In this document: positions 10,483 to 24,678 of the stretch, one piece after another | Position numbering within the stretch: the first letter of the stretch is position 1 | Layout: each line of letters begins with the position of its first letter | NCBI GenBank assembly: GCA_022340615.1 | Contig: JAJDNO010000016.1 | Span: forward strand, 1 to 55,374 | Origin: Gallionella sp. | Lineage (GTDB): Bacteria > Pseudomonadota > Gammaproteobacteria > Burkholderiales > Gallionellaceae | Length of the DNA: 55,374 nucleotides | Reading direction: 5' to 3' | The notes under the pieces: model-generated | Databases searched by the model: none | What the model was told of the DNA's origin: nothing | Seen by the model: only the letters and a program-made list of their open reading frames with translations | Position numbers and translations under genes: made by a program

Positions 10483-12712
10483 ACACCAGCTTTACCTTGC
10501 CATCGGCATCGATATCGACAGTGACCTGGCCGCCGTTTGCGAGACGGCCGAACAGCAGTTCGTCGGCCAGCGCGGAACGTATGGTGTCCTGGATCAGGCG
10601 TGCCATCGGGCGAGCGCCCATCAGCGGGTCGAAACCGCGCTCAGCCAGGTAGTCCTTGAGTGCGTCGGTGAATACAATTTCCACTTTCTTCTCATGCAAC
10701 TGCTCTTCGAGCTGCATCAGGAACTTGTCGACCACGCGCAGGATGATTTCGTGATCCAGCGGTGCGAAAGAGATCACCGCATCCAGCCGGTTGCGGAATT
10801 CCGGAGTGAAAGTGCGTTTGATGTCCATCAATTCTTCGCCGCCCGAGCTGCTCTTGGTGAAGCCGATCTGGTTCTTGTTCAAGGCTTCCGAACCGGCATT
10901 GGTGGTCATGATGATCACCACATTTCGGAAATCGGCCTTGCGCCCGTTATTGTCAGTGAGCGTGCCGTGATCCATCACCTGCAGCAGGATGTTAAAGATG
11001 TCAGGGTGTGCTTTCTCGATCTCGTCCAGCAGCAGCACCGCGTGAGGCTGTTTGCCGATCGCCTCGGTGAGCAGACCGCCCTGATCGAATCCGACGTAGC
11101 CGGGCGGCGCGCCGATCAGGCGCGACACCGCATGGCGCTCCATGTATTCGGACATGTCGAAGCGGTGCAGCGGCATGCCCATTGAGTAGGCCAGTTGCCT
11201 CGCGACTTCGGTTTTGCCGACGCCAGTCGGCCCGGAGAACAGGAAGCTGCCGATGGGTTTCTGCGGGTTGCCCAGACCGCTGCGTGACATCTTGATCGCG
11301 GCAGCAAGCGCGTCGATCGCCTTGTTCTGGCCGAACACGACTGCCTTGAGATCACGGTCCAGCGTCTTCAGTGCATTCCGGTCATCAGAGGAAACGGTAC
11401 GTGTCGGGATGCGTGCGATCTTGGCGATGATCTCTTCGATCTCGTGCTTCCCGATGGTTTTTTTCTGTTTCGACTTGGGCAGGATGCGTTGCGCAGCACC
11501 GGCTTCGTCCAGCACATCGATCGCCTTGTCCGGAAGGTGGCGGTCATTGATGTAACGCGAGGCAAGTTCAGCAGCACTGGTGATAGCAGCCGCACTGTAT
11601 TTGACACTGTGGTGCTCCTCAAAACGCGATTTCAGGCCGCGCAGAATCGCGATGGTCTGTTCGACGGATGGCTCCGGCACATCGACTTTCTGGAAGCGTC
11701 TGGAAAGCGCGTGGTCCTTCTCGAAAATACCCCGGTATTCCTGATAGGTGGTTGCGCCTATGCATTTCAATTGTCCGTTCGACAGAGCCGGTTTGAGCAG
11801 GTTGGATGCATCCATTGTGCCGCCGGAAGCAGCGCCAGCGCCAATCATGGTGTGAATTTCATCGATGAACAGGATCGCGTGGTTGGCTTCTCCCAATTCC
11901 TTTAGGACAGCCTTCAGGCGCTGTTCAAAGTCGCCGCGATACTTGGTGCCGGCCAGCAGGGCACCCATGTCGAGAGAATAGACATGTGCGTCACTGAGGA
12001 TTTCAGGCACATCATGTTCCACGATGCGCCGCGCGAGGCCTTCGGCGATAGCAGTCTTGCCCACGCCGGCCTCGCCGACCAGCAGGGGGTTGTTCTTGCG
12101 GCGGCGGCACAGCGTCTGGATGACGCGCTCCAGCTCGATTTCACGACCGATCAGCGGATCAATCTTGCCGGCCAGTGCCTGTGCATTCAGGTCCAGAGTG
12201 TAGTTCTTCAGTGCTTCGCCGTTGTTCTGGTCCACTTCGGATTCGGAATCGCTTTGCGGCTTGGCCGGGGTGCCGGGCAGGGTCTTGTCGATGCCGTGCG
12301 CAATATAGTTCACCACATCGAGACGGCTGACGTTGCGCTGGGTCAGGAAATACACTGCGTGAGAATCCTTTTCGCCAAACAGCGCGACCAGGATATTGGC
12401 GCCGGTGACTTCCTTCTTGTTGGTTGACTGCACATGCAGGATGGCGCGCTGGATCACGCGCTGGAATCCGACCGTGGGCTGGGTGTCCACTTCGCGGTCG
12501 CCCGGTGTGACCGGGGTATGGGTGGTGATGAATTCTGTCAGAACCAGACGCAGCTCGTCTAAGTCCACGCCGCAGGCGCGCAAAACCTGCGCGGCAGAGG
12601 CGTTGTCAAGCATGGTGAGGAGCAGATGCTCGACGGTGATGAACTCATGGCGCTTCTGGCGTGCCTCGACAAATGCCAGATGCAGACTGACTTCCAGTTC
12701 TTGAGCAATCAT
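10457..12712 (-). CDS. clpA: ATP-dependent Clp protease ATPase subunit ClpA
   Basis: ClpA is the AAA+ unfoldase that feeds substrates, including N-degron proteins delivered by ClpS, to ClpP. With ATG 12712 the protein is 751 residues (E. coli 758). Order of domains: N-domain double repeat ([21 protein letters not shown] onward), first AAA+ with Walker A GEAGVGKT at 213-220, second AAA+ with GPTGVGKT at 494-501, and the ClpP-docking tripeptide IGF at 616-618, matching the E. coli IGL position. The start lies one base after the clpS stop and its ribosome-binding site GGAGGAAAA is inside the clpS 3' end, implying translational coupling. A longer in-frame extension overlapping clpS was not used. 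Confidence 0.97.
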   Translation of the reverse strand: MIAQELEVSLHLAFVEARQKRHEFITVEHLLLTMLDNASAAQVLRACGVDLDELRLVLTEFITTHTPVTPGDREVDTQPTVGFQRVIQRAILHVQSTNKKEVTGANILVALFGEKDSHAVYFLTQRNVSRLDVVNYIAHGIDKTLPGTPAKPQSDSESEVDQNNGEALKNYTLDLNAQALAGKIDPLIGREIELERVIQTLCRRRKNNPLLVGEAGVGKTAIAEGLARRIVEHDVPEILSDAHVYSLDMGALLAGTKYRGDFEQRLKAVLKELGEANHAILFIDEIHTMIGAGAASGGTMDASNLLKPALSNGQLKCIGATTYQEYRGIFEKDHALSRRFQKVDVPEPSVEQTIAILRGLKSRFEEHHSVKYSAAAITSAAELASRYINDRHLPDKAIDVLDEAGAAQRILPKSKQKKTIGKHEIEEIIAKIARIPTRTVSSDDRNALKTLDRDLKAVVFGQNKAIDALAAAIKMSRSGLGNPQKPIGSFLFSGPTGVGKTEVARQLAYSMGMPLHRFDMSEYMERHAVSRLIGAPPGYVGFDQGGLLTEAIGKQPHAVLLLDEIEKAHPDIFNILLQVMDHGTLTDNNGRKADFRNVVIIMTTNAGSEALNKNQIGFTKSSSGGEELMDIKRTFTPEFRNRLDAVISFAPLDHEIILRVVDKFLMQLEEQLHEKKVEIVFTDALKDYLAERGFDPLMGARPMARLIQDTIRSALADELLFGRLANGGQVTVDIDADGKVKLVFAEEAVAA

Positions 12713-12713
12713 T

Positions 12714-13022
12714 TCAATTTTCCTCCATGCCGCATCGTAGCGGATGTCCGTGATGTTTTGCAAATTCTGAAACCTGGCTTACCTTGCTTTCGGCAATATC
12801 CAGGGAATAGACCCCGCATACCGCAGAACCTTCATTATGCACTTTGAGCATGATTTGCAGGGCGCGTTCCTGATCCAGCGCGAAAAAAAGTTGCAAAACC
12901 TCAACTACGAATTCCATGGTGGTGTAGTCGTCGTTGAACAGCATCACCTTGTACATGCGTGGCGGTTTGGTTTTCGCGCGTTCCGGCGCAAGTACGACAT
13001 TGCTGAGGTGTTTGGTCGCCAT
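12714..13022 (-). CDS. clpS: Clp protease adaptor ClpS
   Basis: ClpS binds proteins with N-terminal Leu, Phe, Tyr or Trp and passes them to ClpA. The 102 residues contain the core motif [20 protein letters not shown], where the Asn-Asp pair contacts the substrate amino terminus, and the conserved [15 protein letters not shown] and HPLRC near the end. ATG 13022 gives the family length; an in-frame ATG 24 codons upstream would add a poorly conserved extension. The ribosome-binding site is weak for either start. It forms a two- or three-gene operon with clpA and perhaps gluQRS, divergent from the cold-shock gene. Confidence 0.95.
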   Translation of the reverse strand: MATKHLSNVVLAPERAKTKPPRMYKVMLFNDDYTTMEFVVEVLQLFFALDQERALQIMLKVHNEGSAVCGVYSLDIAESKVSQVSEFAKHHGHPLRCGMEEN

Positions 13023-13117
13023 AATTTCCGGTAGGTGTTCAGATACTTTCCTTGCCCTCATATTTGATGATTGGCGATGCTTTTTCAACCCCATTCGAAA
13101 AATATTTTACAAACCCC

Positions 13118-13147
13118 TTGACGGTTTCAATAAAACAGGAGTAAAAA
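13118..13147 (+). promoter_or_regulatory. Candidate promoter of the cold-shock gene
   Basis: TTGACG (13118-13123) and TAAAAA (13142-13147) are separated by 18 bases. If used, the leader RNA is about 100 bases long, which would be typical of cold-shock genes. Alternative -35-like TTGACT at 13160 lacks a good -10. Confidence 0.4.
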
Positions 13148-13219
13148 GCGCGCTGGTGTTTGACTCAAAGTATCTGCAGTACTGGTTTTGCCGTGTGCGA
13201 TCTTGGATTCAAACAGTTC

Positions 13220-13240
13220 GCGGGGAGGTCCCCGCTTTTA
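13220..13240 (+). promoter_or_regulatory. GC-rich hairpin in the cold-shock leader
   Basis: GCGGGG-AGGT-CCCCGC (13220-13235) is a perfect 6-pair stem with a tetraloop, followed by TTTTA and then the ribosome-binding site AAGGAAG at 13244-13250. It resembles a short attenuator or a structured 5'UTR immediately before the start codon. Confidence 0.55.
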
Positions 13241-13257
13241 AGTAAGGAAGCAATCAC

Positions 13258-13461
13258 ATGGCAACTGGTACAGTTAAATGGTTCAACGACGCGAAGGGTT
13301 TTGGTTTTATCACTCCCGATGACGGCAGCGAAGACTTGTTCGCACACTTTTCGGCAATCAACATGAGCGGCTTCAAGTCACTCAAAGAAGGCCAGAAGGT
13401 AACCTTTGAAGTAGTTCAGGGTCCCAAGGGCAAGCAAGCTTCCAACATCCAGGCGCCTTAA
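13258..13461 (+). CDS. CspA-family cold-shock protein
   Basis: This 67-residue single OB-fold RNA chaperone binds single-stranded nucleic acid. Both RNA-binding motifs are present, KGFGFI (RNP1) and DLFAHF (RNP2), with the family opening [11 protein letters not shown] and the closing basic [13 protein letters not shown]. It is encoded divergently from clpS-clpA, like cspD in E. coli. A strong ribosome-binding site (AAGGAAG) and a hairpin precede it, and a clean terminator at 13486-13513 follows, so it is monocistronic. Which paralogue it is (CspA, CspE or CspD-like) cannot be settled from one copy, and no symbol is given. Confidence 0.96.
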   Translation: MATGTVKWFNDAKGFGFITPDDGSEDLFAHFSAINMSGFKSLKEGQKVTFEVVQGPKGKQASNIQAP

Positions 13462-13485
13462 TCGGTTCCTCACAGTTGGCAGAAT

Positions 13486-13513
13486 AACCGGCGCGAAGGT
13501 GCCGGTTTTTTTT
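13486..13513 (+). terminator. Terminator of the cold-shock gene
   Basis: AACCGGC (13486-13492) pairs with GCCGGTT (13501-13507), and the T-tract runs to 13513. It lies 25 bases after the stop codon, between convergent genes. Confidence 0.9.
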
Positions 13514-13544
13514 GCCGCTGCGCCGCGAATTCAAATGCAGGCTT

Positions 13545-16468
<2,924 letters not shown>

Positions 16469-16523
16469 CAAACAAACCGGCTGCTTTTAACTTATGCCGT
16501 CATACCTGATCAGAGGGGCCGTC

Positions 16524-16868
16524 ATGTCATTTTCACGCTGTATTTTGCTGTGTAGCGTATTGTTCCTTGCCGGGCTGCCCGCAGGCAGTTTTGCCTCAGA
16601 ACGTTCCTACGGAATGGTCACCAAGGCAGAGAAATCGCTTAGAGGTCGCTGGTACAGCGAAACGGGCAGCATTACATTCAGAAACAACGGAACCGTCAGG
16701 CTGAAGGGGAAGCGATATTTTTATGCGGTTTCCAACGGCGGCATGATACAGCTCAGCGGACACAACAGTTCGGATGCAATCTACTACCAGCTATTCGGCG
16801 GCCAGCTGACCCTGACCGTGGACGGTATCACCACGGTCTACACGCGTACCCGGCCGGGAAAGAAATAA
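16524..16868 (+). CDS. Small exported protein of unknown function
   Basis: The 114-residue protein was not recognised as a member of any family. A clear signal peptide covers about residues 1-24, with a hydrophobic core CILLCSVLFLAGLP and a probable cut after FA-S. The mature part is short, basic and rich in beta-prone, glycine and aromatic residues (SLRGRWYSETGSITFRNNGT, VYTRTRPGKK), suggesting a small beta-barrel or lipocalin-like fold; this is inference. ATG 16524 is preferred to an upstream ATG at 16494 because the signal peptide then begins normally and GAGGGG lies just before it. It follows rluE by 55 bases and converges on rhlE. Confidence 0.7.
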   Translation: MSFSRCILLCSVLFLAGLPAGSFASERSYGMVTKAEKSLRGRWYSETGSITFRNNGTVRLKGKRYFYAVSNGGMIQLSGHNSSDAIYYQLFGGQLTLTVDGITTVYTRTRPGKK

Positions 16869-16926
16869 GCCTGCTCCGCGCCGGTTTCGATAACGACGCT
16901 TCCGCGGCCTCAATATTGCTCAGGCG

Positions 16927-18405
16927 CTAGCGGCCCCTGCGCGTGACAGGCTTGGGCGAGAACAGTGCCGGTTGTGGCATCGCCTGGTGACGCGCGGCTT
17001 CGGACATGTATTGTGGTTCGGCAGCCTTGTTTGGTTCGGGTGACTTGTCTGGTGAACGCGGCTTCGCGGCTTGTTGCCTGCTGTGCGGCTGCTGTTCGCG
17101 CTGTTGCGGATTGCGCTGTCCTTGACCATTTCCTCGGGGGCCTTCTCCTCGGGGTTGCTGGCGATTTCCCCTGCCTTCAGCGCGAGGTCCGTTGTTGCGT
17201 CTTTGCCCATGCGCCTGGCGCGGCGGGCGCGGGGCTTCGGCGGGAAGGTTGGCAGGCGGTACAAAACTGTCGACTTCAACAACAGGGATTTCGCGCTTGA
17301 TCAAGCGCTCTATGGATCTGAGAAACGGCAATTCTTCCTTGTCCACCAGCGAGATTGCGGAACCGCTGCTGCCCGCACGGCCAGTACGGCCGATGCGGTG
17401 CACATAGTCTTCCGGCACGTTCGGCAATTCGAAATTCACCACGTGCGGCAGCTGGTCGATGTCAAGGCCGCGCGCGGCGATATCGGTGGCGACCAGCACC
17501 GGCAGCGAACCGTCCTTGAATTGCGCCAGCGCCTTGGTGCGAGCCGGCTGGCTCTTGTTGCCGTGTATCGCTGCAGCCGGAATGCCGTCAGCGATCAGCT
17601 TTTCAGTCAGCCGGTTCGCGCCGTGCTTGGTGCGGGTGAATACCAGCACCTGCTTCCAGTCGTTGTGCTTGATCAGGTGGGCAAGCAAATGGCTCTTCAG
17701 GCGTTGCGGTACCAGATGGATGCTTTGCGAGATCAGTTCCACCGTGGAGTTGCGGCGCGCCACTTCGACATAGCCGGGATTGTGCAGCAGGCCGTCTGAA
17801 AGCGCCTTGATCTCGTCGGAAAAAGTCGCCGAAAACAGCAGGTTCTGGCGTTGCTTCGGCAGCAGCGCGAGGATTTTTTTGATGTCGCGGATGAAACCCA
17901 TGTCCAGCATGCGATCCGCTTCGTCCAGAACCAGTATCTCGACACCGGAAAGATCCAGCGTTTTCTGCCCGGCATGGTCGAGCAAGCGCCCGGGTGTGGC
18001 GACCAGGATGTCGACCTGTCCGCGCAATGCCTTGATTTGCGGGTTGATGTTCACTCCGCCGAACATCACCATCGATTTCAGTGGCAGATATTTTCCGTAG
18101 GTTTGCACAGATTCTTCCACCTGTGCCGCGAGTTCGCGGGTGGGGACCAGGATCAGGCAGCGCGGGCATCCGTGGCGCTTGCTGGCGGCCTGCTTTTCCG
18201 AGAGCAGATGCAGGATGGGCAGGGTGAAGCCGGCCGTCTTGCCGGTGCCGGTTTGCGCGCCGGCCAGCAGGTCGCCTCCGGCCAGTACCAGCGGGATTGC
18301 CTGGGCCTGCACCGGCGTGGGTTTCGTGTATCCTGCATCGGCGATCGCGCGCATCAGGGGCTGTGCCAGGTTCAGGCTGGCGAAGGTGATTTCATTGTCT
18401 GGCAA
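16927..18405 (-). CDS. rhlE: DEAD-box ATP-dependent RNA helicase RhlE
   Basis: A 492-residue RNA helicase likely to act in ribosome assembly or RNA turnover. Motifs in order: Q-motif ([11 protein letters not shown]), Walker A AQTGTGKT at 50-57, PTRELA, TPGR, DEAD at 161-164, SAT at 192-194, and [10 protein letters not shown] in the second RecA domain. The C-terminal 100 or so residues form a low-complexity Arg/Gln/Gly/Pro tail ([17 protein letters not shown] and similar), typical of RhlE and expected to bind RNA. It is transcribed divergently from fmdB, with a -10-like TATAAT on its own strand at 18536-18541. Confidence 0.95.
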   Translation of the reverse strand: MPDNEITFASLNLAQPLMRAIADAGYTKPTPVQAQAIPLVLAGGDLLAGAQTGTGKTAGFTLPILHLLSEKQAASKRHGCPRCLILVPTRELAAQVEESVQTYGKYLPLKSMVMFGGVNINPQIKALRGQVDILVATPGRLLDHAGQKTLDLSGVEILVLDEADRMLDMGFIRDIKKILALLPKQRQNLLFSATFSDEIKALSDGLLHNPGYVEVARRNSTVELISQSIHLVPQRLKSHLLAHLIKHNDWKQVLVFTRTKHGANRLTEKLIADGIPAAAIHGNKSQPARTKALAQFKDGSLPVLVATDIAARGLDIDQLPHVVNFELPNVPEDYVHRIGRTGRAGSSGSAISLVDKEELPFLRSIERLIKREIPVVEVDSFVPPANLPAEAPRPPRQAHGQRRNNGPRAEGRGNRQQPRGEGPRGNGQGQRNPQQREQQPHSRQQAAKPRSPDKSPEPNKAAEPQYMSEAARHQAMPQPALFSPKPVTRRGR

Positions 18406-18533
18406 AGCATGACTCCTGTGAAAGCCTGCTGCTCACAAGAGCTGCACCAATCGAGGCAGGCCAATAAGAGATCGAGACGATCCGGCGTGTGGGAAAAGTA
18501 CCGCTGCGCTGATTGGTCGGGCGCGGGTGGCGG

Positions 18534-18648
18534 GCATTATACCCGTACTGGGCGCGTGCGAGGGACGAAAATATCCGGACCGAAAACGCCGTGCATGCCA
18601 AATAGCCGCCCCGCAGGCTGCCCTGCCCGCATTGCTCGGGTATAATGC
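18534..18648. promoter_or_regulatory. Divergent promoter region with mirrored -10 boxes
   Basis: GCATTATACCCG (18534-18545) and CGGGTATAATGC (18637-18648) are a perfect 12-base inverted repeat, 91 bases apart. Each arm contains TATAAT oriented away from the other: the left one faces rhlE (minus strand), the right one fmdB (plus strand). No convincing -35 boxes were found, so these are extended -10 candidates (GGGTATAAT). The remainder of 18406-18681 holds no gene. Confidence 0.55.
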
Positions 18649-18681
18649 GCACCTTCGTAAATTTACCGGCGGGATGACAAT

Positions 18682-18954
18682 ATGCCTATTTATGCTTATG
18701 GCTGTTCGAGTTGCGGCTTGCAGAAAGATGTGATGCAGAAAATCAGCGACACGCCGCTCAGCACTTGCCCGGAATGCGGCAAGGAGACGTTCAAAAAGCA
18801 ACTGACCGCTGCGGGATTCCAGTTGAAGGGCAGCGGCTATTATGCGACCGACTTCAAGAACGGATCGCAACCGAGTAATGCGCCCAAGGCGGAGGCCGCC
18901 TGCGCGCCGTGCGCCAGCGCGGGTTCCTGCCCGGTGGCAGACGGTTCTGCCTGA
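18682..18954 (+). CDS. FmdB-family zinc-ribbon protein
   Basis: A 90-residue protein with the FmdB/CxxC zinc-ribbon: MPIYAYGCSSCG (Cys8, Cys11) and STCPECGK (Cys29, Cys32), followed by the family phrase LKGSGYYATDFK. The C-terminal third is low-complexity and alanine/cysteine-rich (AACAPCASAGSCPVAD). The molecular role is unknown; the family name comes from a formamidase regulatory gene. The downstream DUF502 gene starts 2 bases after its stop, and aspS follows, the normal betaproteobacterial order, which suggests a shared transcript beginning at the TATAAT at 18641. Confidence 0.93.
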   Translation: MPIYAYGCSSCGLQKDVMQKISDTPLSTCPECGKETFKKQLTAAGFQLKGSGYYATDFKNGSQPSNAPKAEAACAPCASAGSCPVADGSA

Positions 18955-18956
18955 AC

Positions 18957-19592
18957 ATGAAAAAATATTTCATCACCGGCCTGCTGGTATGGGTTCCGCT
19001 CGGCATCACCCTGTGGGTGCTGAATCTGACGATAGGAACGATGGACCAGCCGCTGCTGCTGCTGCCCGAATCATGGCGCCCGGACAGGTTGCTGGGCGTG
19101 CATATTCCGGGTCTCGGCATCATCCTGACACTGGCCGTGGTGTGGCTGACCGGCTTGCTGGTGCGCAACGTGTTCGGCCGGAAATTGTGGGAACAAGGCG
19201 AAAAAGCGATGCTGCATGTGCCCTTCGTGGGCAGCGTCTACCGAGGCGTAAAGCAGGTCAGCGATACGCTGTTGTCGGGCAGCGGGAATTCTTTCCGCAA
19301 GGTGCTGCTGGTCCGTTATCCGCACCCGCAGGCCTGGTCGCTGGCATTCCAGACCACTGCGCCAGGAGAGGTGATCGGCAATCTGGACGAGGAATACGTT
19401 GCAGTGTTCATTCCCACCACACCCAGCCCGGTTAACGGATTTTATTTTTTCGTGCGCAAGGCCGACACGATCGAGCTCGACATGACGGTGGATGTCGCAT
19501 TGCGCTCCATCGTTTCGATGGGGGTGGCGGCAGACTCCGTAACCGGGAAACATCCCGCCATCTCCCAACAGATGCAAGCAGATCAACCCTGA
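18957..19592 (+). CDS. DUF502 family inner-membrane protein
   Basis: A 211-residue membrane protein of the DUF502 family with no assigned function. Two transmembrane segments are visible, about residues 2-22 ([20 protein letters not shown]) and 50-68 ([20 protein letters not shown]), followed by a soluble domain with the family motifs [31 protein letters not shown] and [19 protein letters not shown] 18957 starts 2 bases after fmdB, and an upstream in-frame start overlapping fmdB was rejected. aspS starts 23 bases after the stop. Confidence 0.92.
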   Translation: MKKYFITGLLVWVPLGITLWVLNLTIGTMDQPLLLLPESWRPDRLLGVHIPGLGIILTLAVVWLTGLLVRNVFGRKLWEQGEKAMLHVPFVGSVYRGVKQVSDTLLSGSGNSFRKVLLVRYPHPQAWSLAFQTTAPGEVIGNLDEEYVAVFIPTTPSPVNGFYFFVRKADTIELDMTVDVALRSIVSMGVAADSVTGKHPAISQQMQADQP

Positions 19593-19615
19593 CATTTATA
19601 TTAAAAACCAGAATC

Positions 19616-21423
<1,808 letters not shown>

Positions 21424-21427
<4 letters not shown>

Positions 21428-21813
21428 CCGGTTTGGATATGTTGCGTCCGCACTGGATCGTGCTGGCGGCGATGCTGTTCCTGCCGGCCGGCGCGCAGGC
21501 CGATACCCTTCAACCAGCGACGGTCGCGCAAACCGACCAGGCCAGCATCGGTGTGGCGCAATTGCCTGCACAGGCACGCGATACGCTGCGCGCAATCAAG
21601 CGGGGCGGGCCATTTGCCTACCAGCGCGACGGCGTGATATTCAAAAACTACGAACATGCCCTGCCCGAACGCCGGCGCGGCTACTATCACGAGTACACCG
21701 TGAAAACACCGGGCAGGCATAACCGCGGTGCCAGACGCATCATCAGCGGTGCGGGCGGCGAATATTTCTACACCGCCGATCATTACCAGACATTCAGACG
21801 AATCCGGGAGTAG
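21424..21813 (+). CDS. Secreted guanyl-specific ribonuclease, barnase/RNase Sa type
   Basis: A small ribonuclease of the N1/T1/barnase superfamily with a signal peptide (about residues 6-26, ending AGAQA-D), so it should be exported. The catalytic domain matches RNase Sa closely in order and spacing: [31 protein letters not shown] and YYTGDHY-like [10 protein letters not shown]. Predicted catalytic residues are Glu90, Arg101, Arg105 and His120, all present, so it should be active. The first ATG overlaps the aspS stop (ATGA); a second ATG at 21439 would also keep the signal peptide. The barstar-like gene starts 2 bases after its stop. Role as toxin, scavenging RNase or competition factor is inference. 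Confidence 0.9.
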
Positions 21814-21815
21814 CC

Positions 21816-22217
21816 ATGGACACATTGGCGCGGCAACTGGAAAATCGGGAAGCGGCGGGCAGCTATACGCTGGATTGCAGCTCCGAAGAATTGCGCAGCG
21901 CGGTTGAGCATGCCGGCTTCGCGCTGTTCGAAGCCGATCTTGCAGGCGTCAAAGGCAAGCAGAATCTGCTGAATGCACTGGCTGCTGCGGCCGGATTTCC
22001 GCCCGGGTTCGGCGCCAACTGGGATGCGCTGGCCGACGCGCTGTGCGATCTGTCATGGCGCCAGGCAGGCGGATATGTGCTGTTGTTGCGCGGTGCCAGC
22101 GACACGCTGGGTCTTTCCGCGAACGACAGGGAAATCGCGCTGGATATCCTGGCCGACACGGTGGTGTACTGGCGGCAGCGCAAAAAGCCGTTCTGGATAT
22201 TTTTTGCCCAGGGATGA
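21816..22217 (+). CDS. Barstar-family ribonuclease inhibitor
   Basis: A 133-residue cytoplasmic protein of the barstar family, without signal peptide, expected to bind and block the ribonuclease encoded immediately upstream before it is exported. The inhibitory helix FPPGFGANWDALADALCDLS matches barstar's YGENLDALWDCL, with Asp70 and Asp74 at the positions of barstar Asp35 and Asp39. About 35 extra N-terminal residues precede the core compared with Bacillus barstar. It starts 2 bases after the RNase gene, and its stop overlaps the nudB start (ATGA), implying tight translational coupling of toxin, inhibitor and housekeeping genes. Confidence 0.9.
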   Translation: MDTLARQLENREAAGSYTLDCSSEELRSAVEHAGFALFEADLAGVKGKQNLLNALAAAAGFPPGFGANWDALADALCDLSWRQAGGYVLLLRGASDTLGLSANDREIALDILADTVVYWRQRKKPFWIFFAQG

Positions 22218-22687
22218 AGCAGAATAAACAGCCGGTCTCGGTGCTGGTGGTGATCTACACGGACAATCTGGATGTGTTGCTGCTGGAGCGGGCCGATCAT
22301 CCCGGCTACTGGCAGTCCGTCACCGGCAGCCGCGATGGCGATGAATTGCTTGCGGATACAGCAATACGCGAAGTGGACGAAGAAACCGGTCTCGATGCGC
22401 GGCACTACCCGCTCAGCGACTGGCAGGAACAGAATGTCTACGAGATCTATCCTCACTGGCGGTACCGCTATGCGCCCGGCATCACGCACAATACTGAGCA
22501 TGTGTTCGGCCTGCAACTTCCCGGGCCGGTTGATATCCAACTTGCGCCACGCGAACATTTGGACTACCGGTGGCTGTCGTGGCAGGATGCGGCTGAAATG
22601 GTCTTTTCACCGAGCAATCGTGCTGCGATCCTGGAGTTGCCGAATCGCGTCCGGATGAATGGGCACATACAGAGGAAAACACAATGA
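22214..22687 (+). CDS. nudB: Dihydroneopterin triphosphate diphosphatase
   Basis: NudB removes pyrophosphate from dihydroneopterin triphosphate early in folate synthesis. The 157-residue Nudix protein carries a complete Nudix box at residues 38-60 (G-x5-E-x7-REVDEETG-L) and begins with the characteristic [29 protein letters not shown] also matches the NudB subgroup. ATG 22214 overlaps the barstar stop codon; a longer in-frame reading through the barstar gene is an artefact. In E. coli aspS and nudB are adjacent, so the RNase/inhibitor pair is an insertion into that order. Its own stop overlaps the nadA ATG. Confidence 0.94.
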   Translation: MKQNKQPVSVLVVIYTDNLDVLLLERADHPGYWQSVTGSRDGDELLADTAIREVDEETGLDARHYPLSDWQEQNVYEIYPHWRYRYAPGITHNTEHVFGLQLPGPVDIQLAPREHLDYRWLSWQDAAEMVFSPSNRAAILELPNRVRMNGHIQRKTQ

Positions 22688-23766
22688 GCGAAACACAGAT
22701 TCCGTTTGCGTACGAACATCCCGGCTCGCCGACTGCGGTGGCGTGGGCAAAGGTGCCGCGCGAACCGGACGCTGCGGAAAAGCCCGAATTGATCGCGCGC
22801 ATCAAGCGCCTGCTGAAGGAGCAGGACGCGGTGCTGGTCGCGCATTATTATGTGCATGCCGATCTGCAGGATCTGGCAGAGGCCACCGGCGGCATCGTTT
22901 CCGATTCGCTGGACATGGCCAACTTCGGCCACCGTCACCCGGCCAGTACCATCGTGGTCGCGGGCGTGCGCTTCATGGGTGAGACCGCAAAAATACTTAA
23001 CCCGGAAAAGCGCGTTCTGATGCCGGACCTTGCTGCGGAGTGTTCGCTGGACCTCGGCTGTCCAGCGGACGAATTCAGCAAGTTCTGCGACGCGCACCCG
23101 GACCGCGCCGTGATCGTGTATGCGAATACCAGCGCGGCGGTGAAGGCGCGAGCCGACTGGATGGTGACCAGCTCGATTGCATTGCCGGTGGTGAAACATC
23201 TCAAGGAACAGGGCAAGAAGGTGCTGTGGGCGCCTGACCGTCATCTCGGCAGCTACGTGCAGGAGCAGACCGGCGCGGACATGCTGCTGTGGCAGGGCTC
23301 GTGCATCGTGCACGACGAATACAAAGCCAGGGAACTGATCGAACTGAAAGCGCAGCACCCTCAGGCCAAAGTGCTGGCGCATCCGGAATCGCCGCGCGCA
23401 GTGGTGCAGCTGGCCGACATGGTCGGATCCACCACCCAGCTGATCAAGGCTTCGCAGAGTCTGGATGCGCAGGAATTCATCGTAGCAACCGACAATGGCA
23501 TTTTGCACCAGATGCGCAATCTGTCGCCGCACAAAACTTTTCTCGAAGCCCCGACCTCCGGAGTCGGCGCGACATGCAAGAGCTGTTCGCATTGCCCGTG
23601 GATGGCTATGAACGGGCTGCTGAATCTGGCCGAGGTTCTAGAGTCCGGCAAAAACGAGATTCACGTTGACCCTGCGATCATTCCACGCGCGGTGCTGCCG
23701 ATCCAGAGGATGCTGGCGTACGCGAAGGAAATCGGGTTGCCGGCTAAGGGGATAGGGAACGCTTAA
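22684..23766 (+). CDS. nadA: Quinolinate synthase
   Basis: NadA condenses iminoaspartate with dihydroxyacetone phosphate to quinolinate, the NAD precursor, using a 4Fe-4S cluster. The 360-residue protein shows [18 protein letters not shown], three pseudo-symmetric domains, and cluster cysteines in [24 protein letters not shown] and [14 protein letters not shown]. The ATG overlaps the nudB stop in an ATGA quartet, making nudB-nadA translationally coupled. After its stop, 165 bases without a gene precede the next coding region. Confidence 0.97.
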   Translation: MSETQIPFAYEHPGSPTAVAWAKVPREPDAAEKPELIARIKRLLKEQDAVLVAHYYVHADLQDLAEATGGIVSDSLDMANFGHRHPASTIVVAGVRFMGETAKILNPEKRVLMPDLAAECSLDLGCPADEFSKFCDAHPDRAVIVYANTSAAVKARADWMVTSSIALPVVKHLKEQGKKVLWAPDRHLGSYVQEQTGADMLLWQGSCIVHDEYKARELIELKAQHPQAKVLAHPESPRAVVQLADMVGSTTQLIKASQSLDAQEFIVATDNGILHQMRNLSPHKTFLEAPTSGVGATCKSCSHCPWMAMNGLLNLAEVLESGKNEIHVDPAIIPRAVLPIQRMLAYAKEIGLPAKGIGNA

Positions 23767-23931
23767 CGGGCGTCACTCCCATAGCCGGCGACTTTGCTGG
23801 CGTTCTTTGCCAGGTTGTTCGAATGGCTAGTGGCTCCATCATGCGGGAATCCACCAACACCCTTTCCGACGTGGTGAGAGGGGATGTTGTACATCAGGCA
23901 TTAACCCCGACCATTGGGTAAAATACCCGCC

Positions 23932-24678
23932 ATGCCTACCCTCAAAATCGCCACCTACAACATTCACAAGGGCCTCTCCTATTTCAAGCGGCGCGTGGTG
24001 CTGCACGAGCTGCGCGAGCGGCTGCGCGAGCTGGATGCCGACATCGTATTCCTGCAAGAAGTGCAGGGCGAGCATGCGCTGCATGGTGAGCGTTATCACA
24101 ACTATCCAGAAGGCGCGCAGCACGAGTTCATCGCGGGAGAGGTCTGGCCGCATTCGGTCTATGGCAAGAATGCGGTGTATGAGGCGGGGCATCATGGCAA
24201 TGCGATACTCAGCCGCTTTCCGATACTGCGATCGTTCAATACTGATGTGTCCGCGCATCGTTTCGAAAGCCGCGGCCTGTTGCACAGCGAGGTTGAATTG
24301 GCGGGGCATCAGAACGTCCACTGCCTGTGCGTGCATTTTGGTCTGTTCGCAAAGGGGCGCCGCGCACAAACCTGCACACTGGTCGATTACGTGCGCAATG
24401 AAATACCGCAGGATGCGCGGCTGATCATCGCGGGCGATTTCAACGACTGGAGCAACCAGACCGGCAAGTCATTGGCCAGCGAGTTGCATATCCACGACGT
24501 GTTTCATATGCATGACGGCAAACTGGCGCGCAGTTTTCCGTCCAGACTCCCGTTGCTGCGCCTGGACCGCATCTATGTGCGCGGTTTTGACGTGCTGCAC
24601 AGCAGCGTGCATACCGGGGGAAACTGGCTGCGTTTGTCAGACCATGCAGCACTTTCCGCGCAACTCAAAGGCTTATGA
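23932..24678 (+). CDS. Endonuclease/exonuclease/phosphatase family protein, YbhP-like
   Basis: A 248-residue protein of the metal-dependent EEP (DNase I-like) superfamily. Key motifs are ATYNIHKGLS, the metal-binding glutamate in FLQEVQGE, GNAILSRFPI, IIAGDFNDWS and the terminal LSDHAALSA histidine. The substrate is unknown; it could be nucleic acid or a phospholipid/inositol-type phosphate. It overlaps the cardiolipin synthase gene by 4 bases, the same pairing as ybhP-clsB in E. coli, which suggests a link to membrane phospholipids. ATG 23932 is used; GGGTAAAATACCC just upstream looks like a -10 region. Confidence 0.9.
   Translation: MPTLKIATYNIHKGLSYFKRRVVLHELRERLRELDADIVFLQEVQGEHALHGERYHNYPEGAQHEFIAGEVWPHSVYGKNAVYEAGHHGNAILSRFPILRSFNTDVSAHRFESRGLLHSEVELAGHQNVHCLCVHFGLFAKGRRAQTCTLVDYVRNEIPQDARLIIAGDFNDWSNQTGKSLASELHIHDVFHMHDGKLARSFPSRLPLLRLDRIYVRGFDVLHSSVHTGGNWLRLSDHAALSAQLKGL

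Noticed and set aside
12713..12763. Upstream extension of clpA by 17 codons
   Set aside because: It overlaps clpS, while ATG 12712 has a strong ribosome-binding site and starts exactly where ClpA homology starts.
23767..23931. A GGTTGTTCGAAT stretch resembling a tRNA T-arm, possible tRNA remnant
   Set aside because: No matching acceptor, D-arm or anticodon stem could be folded around it.
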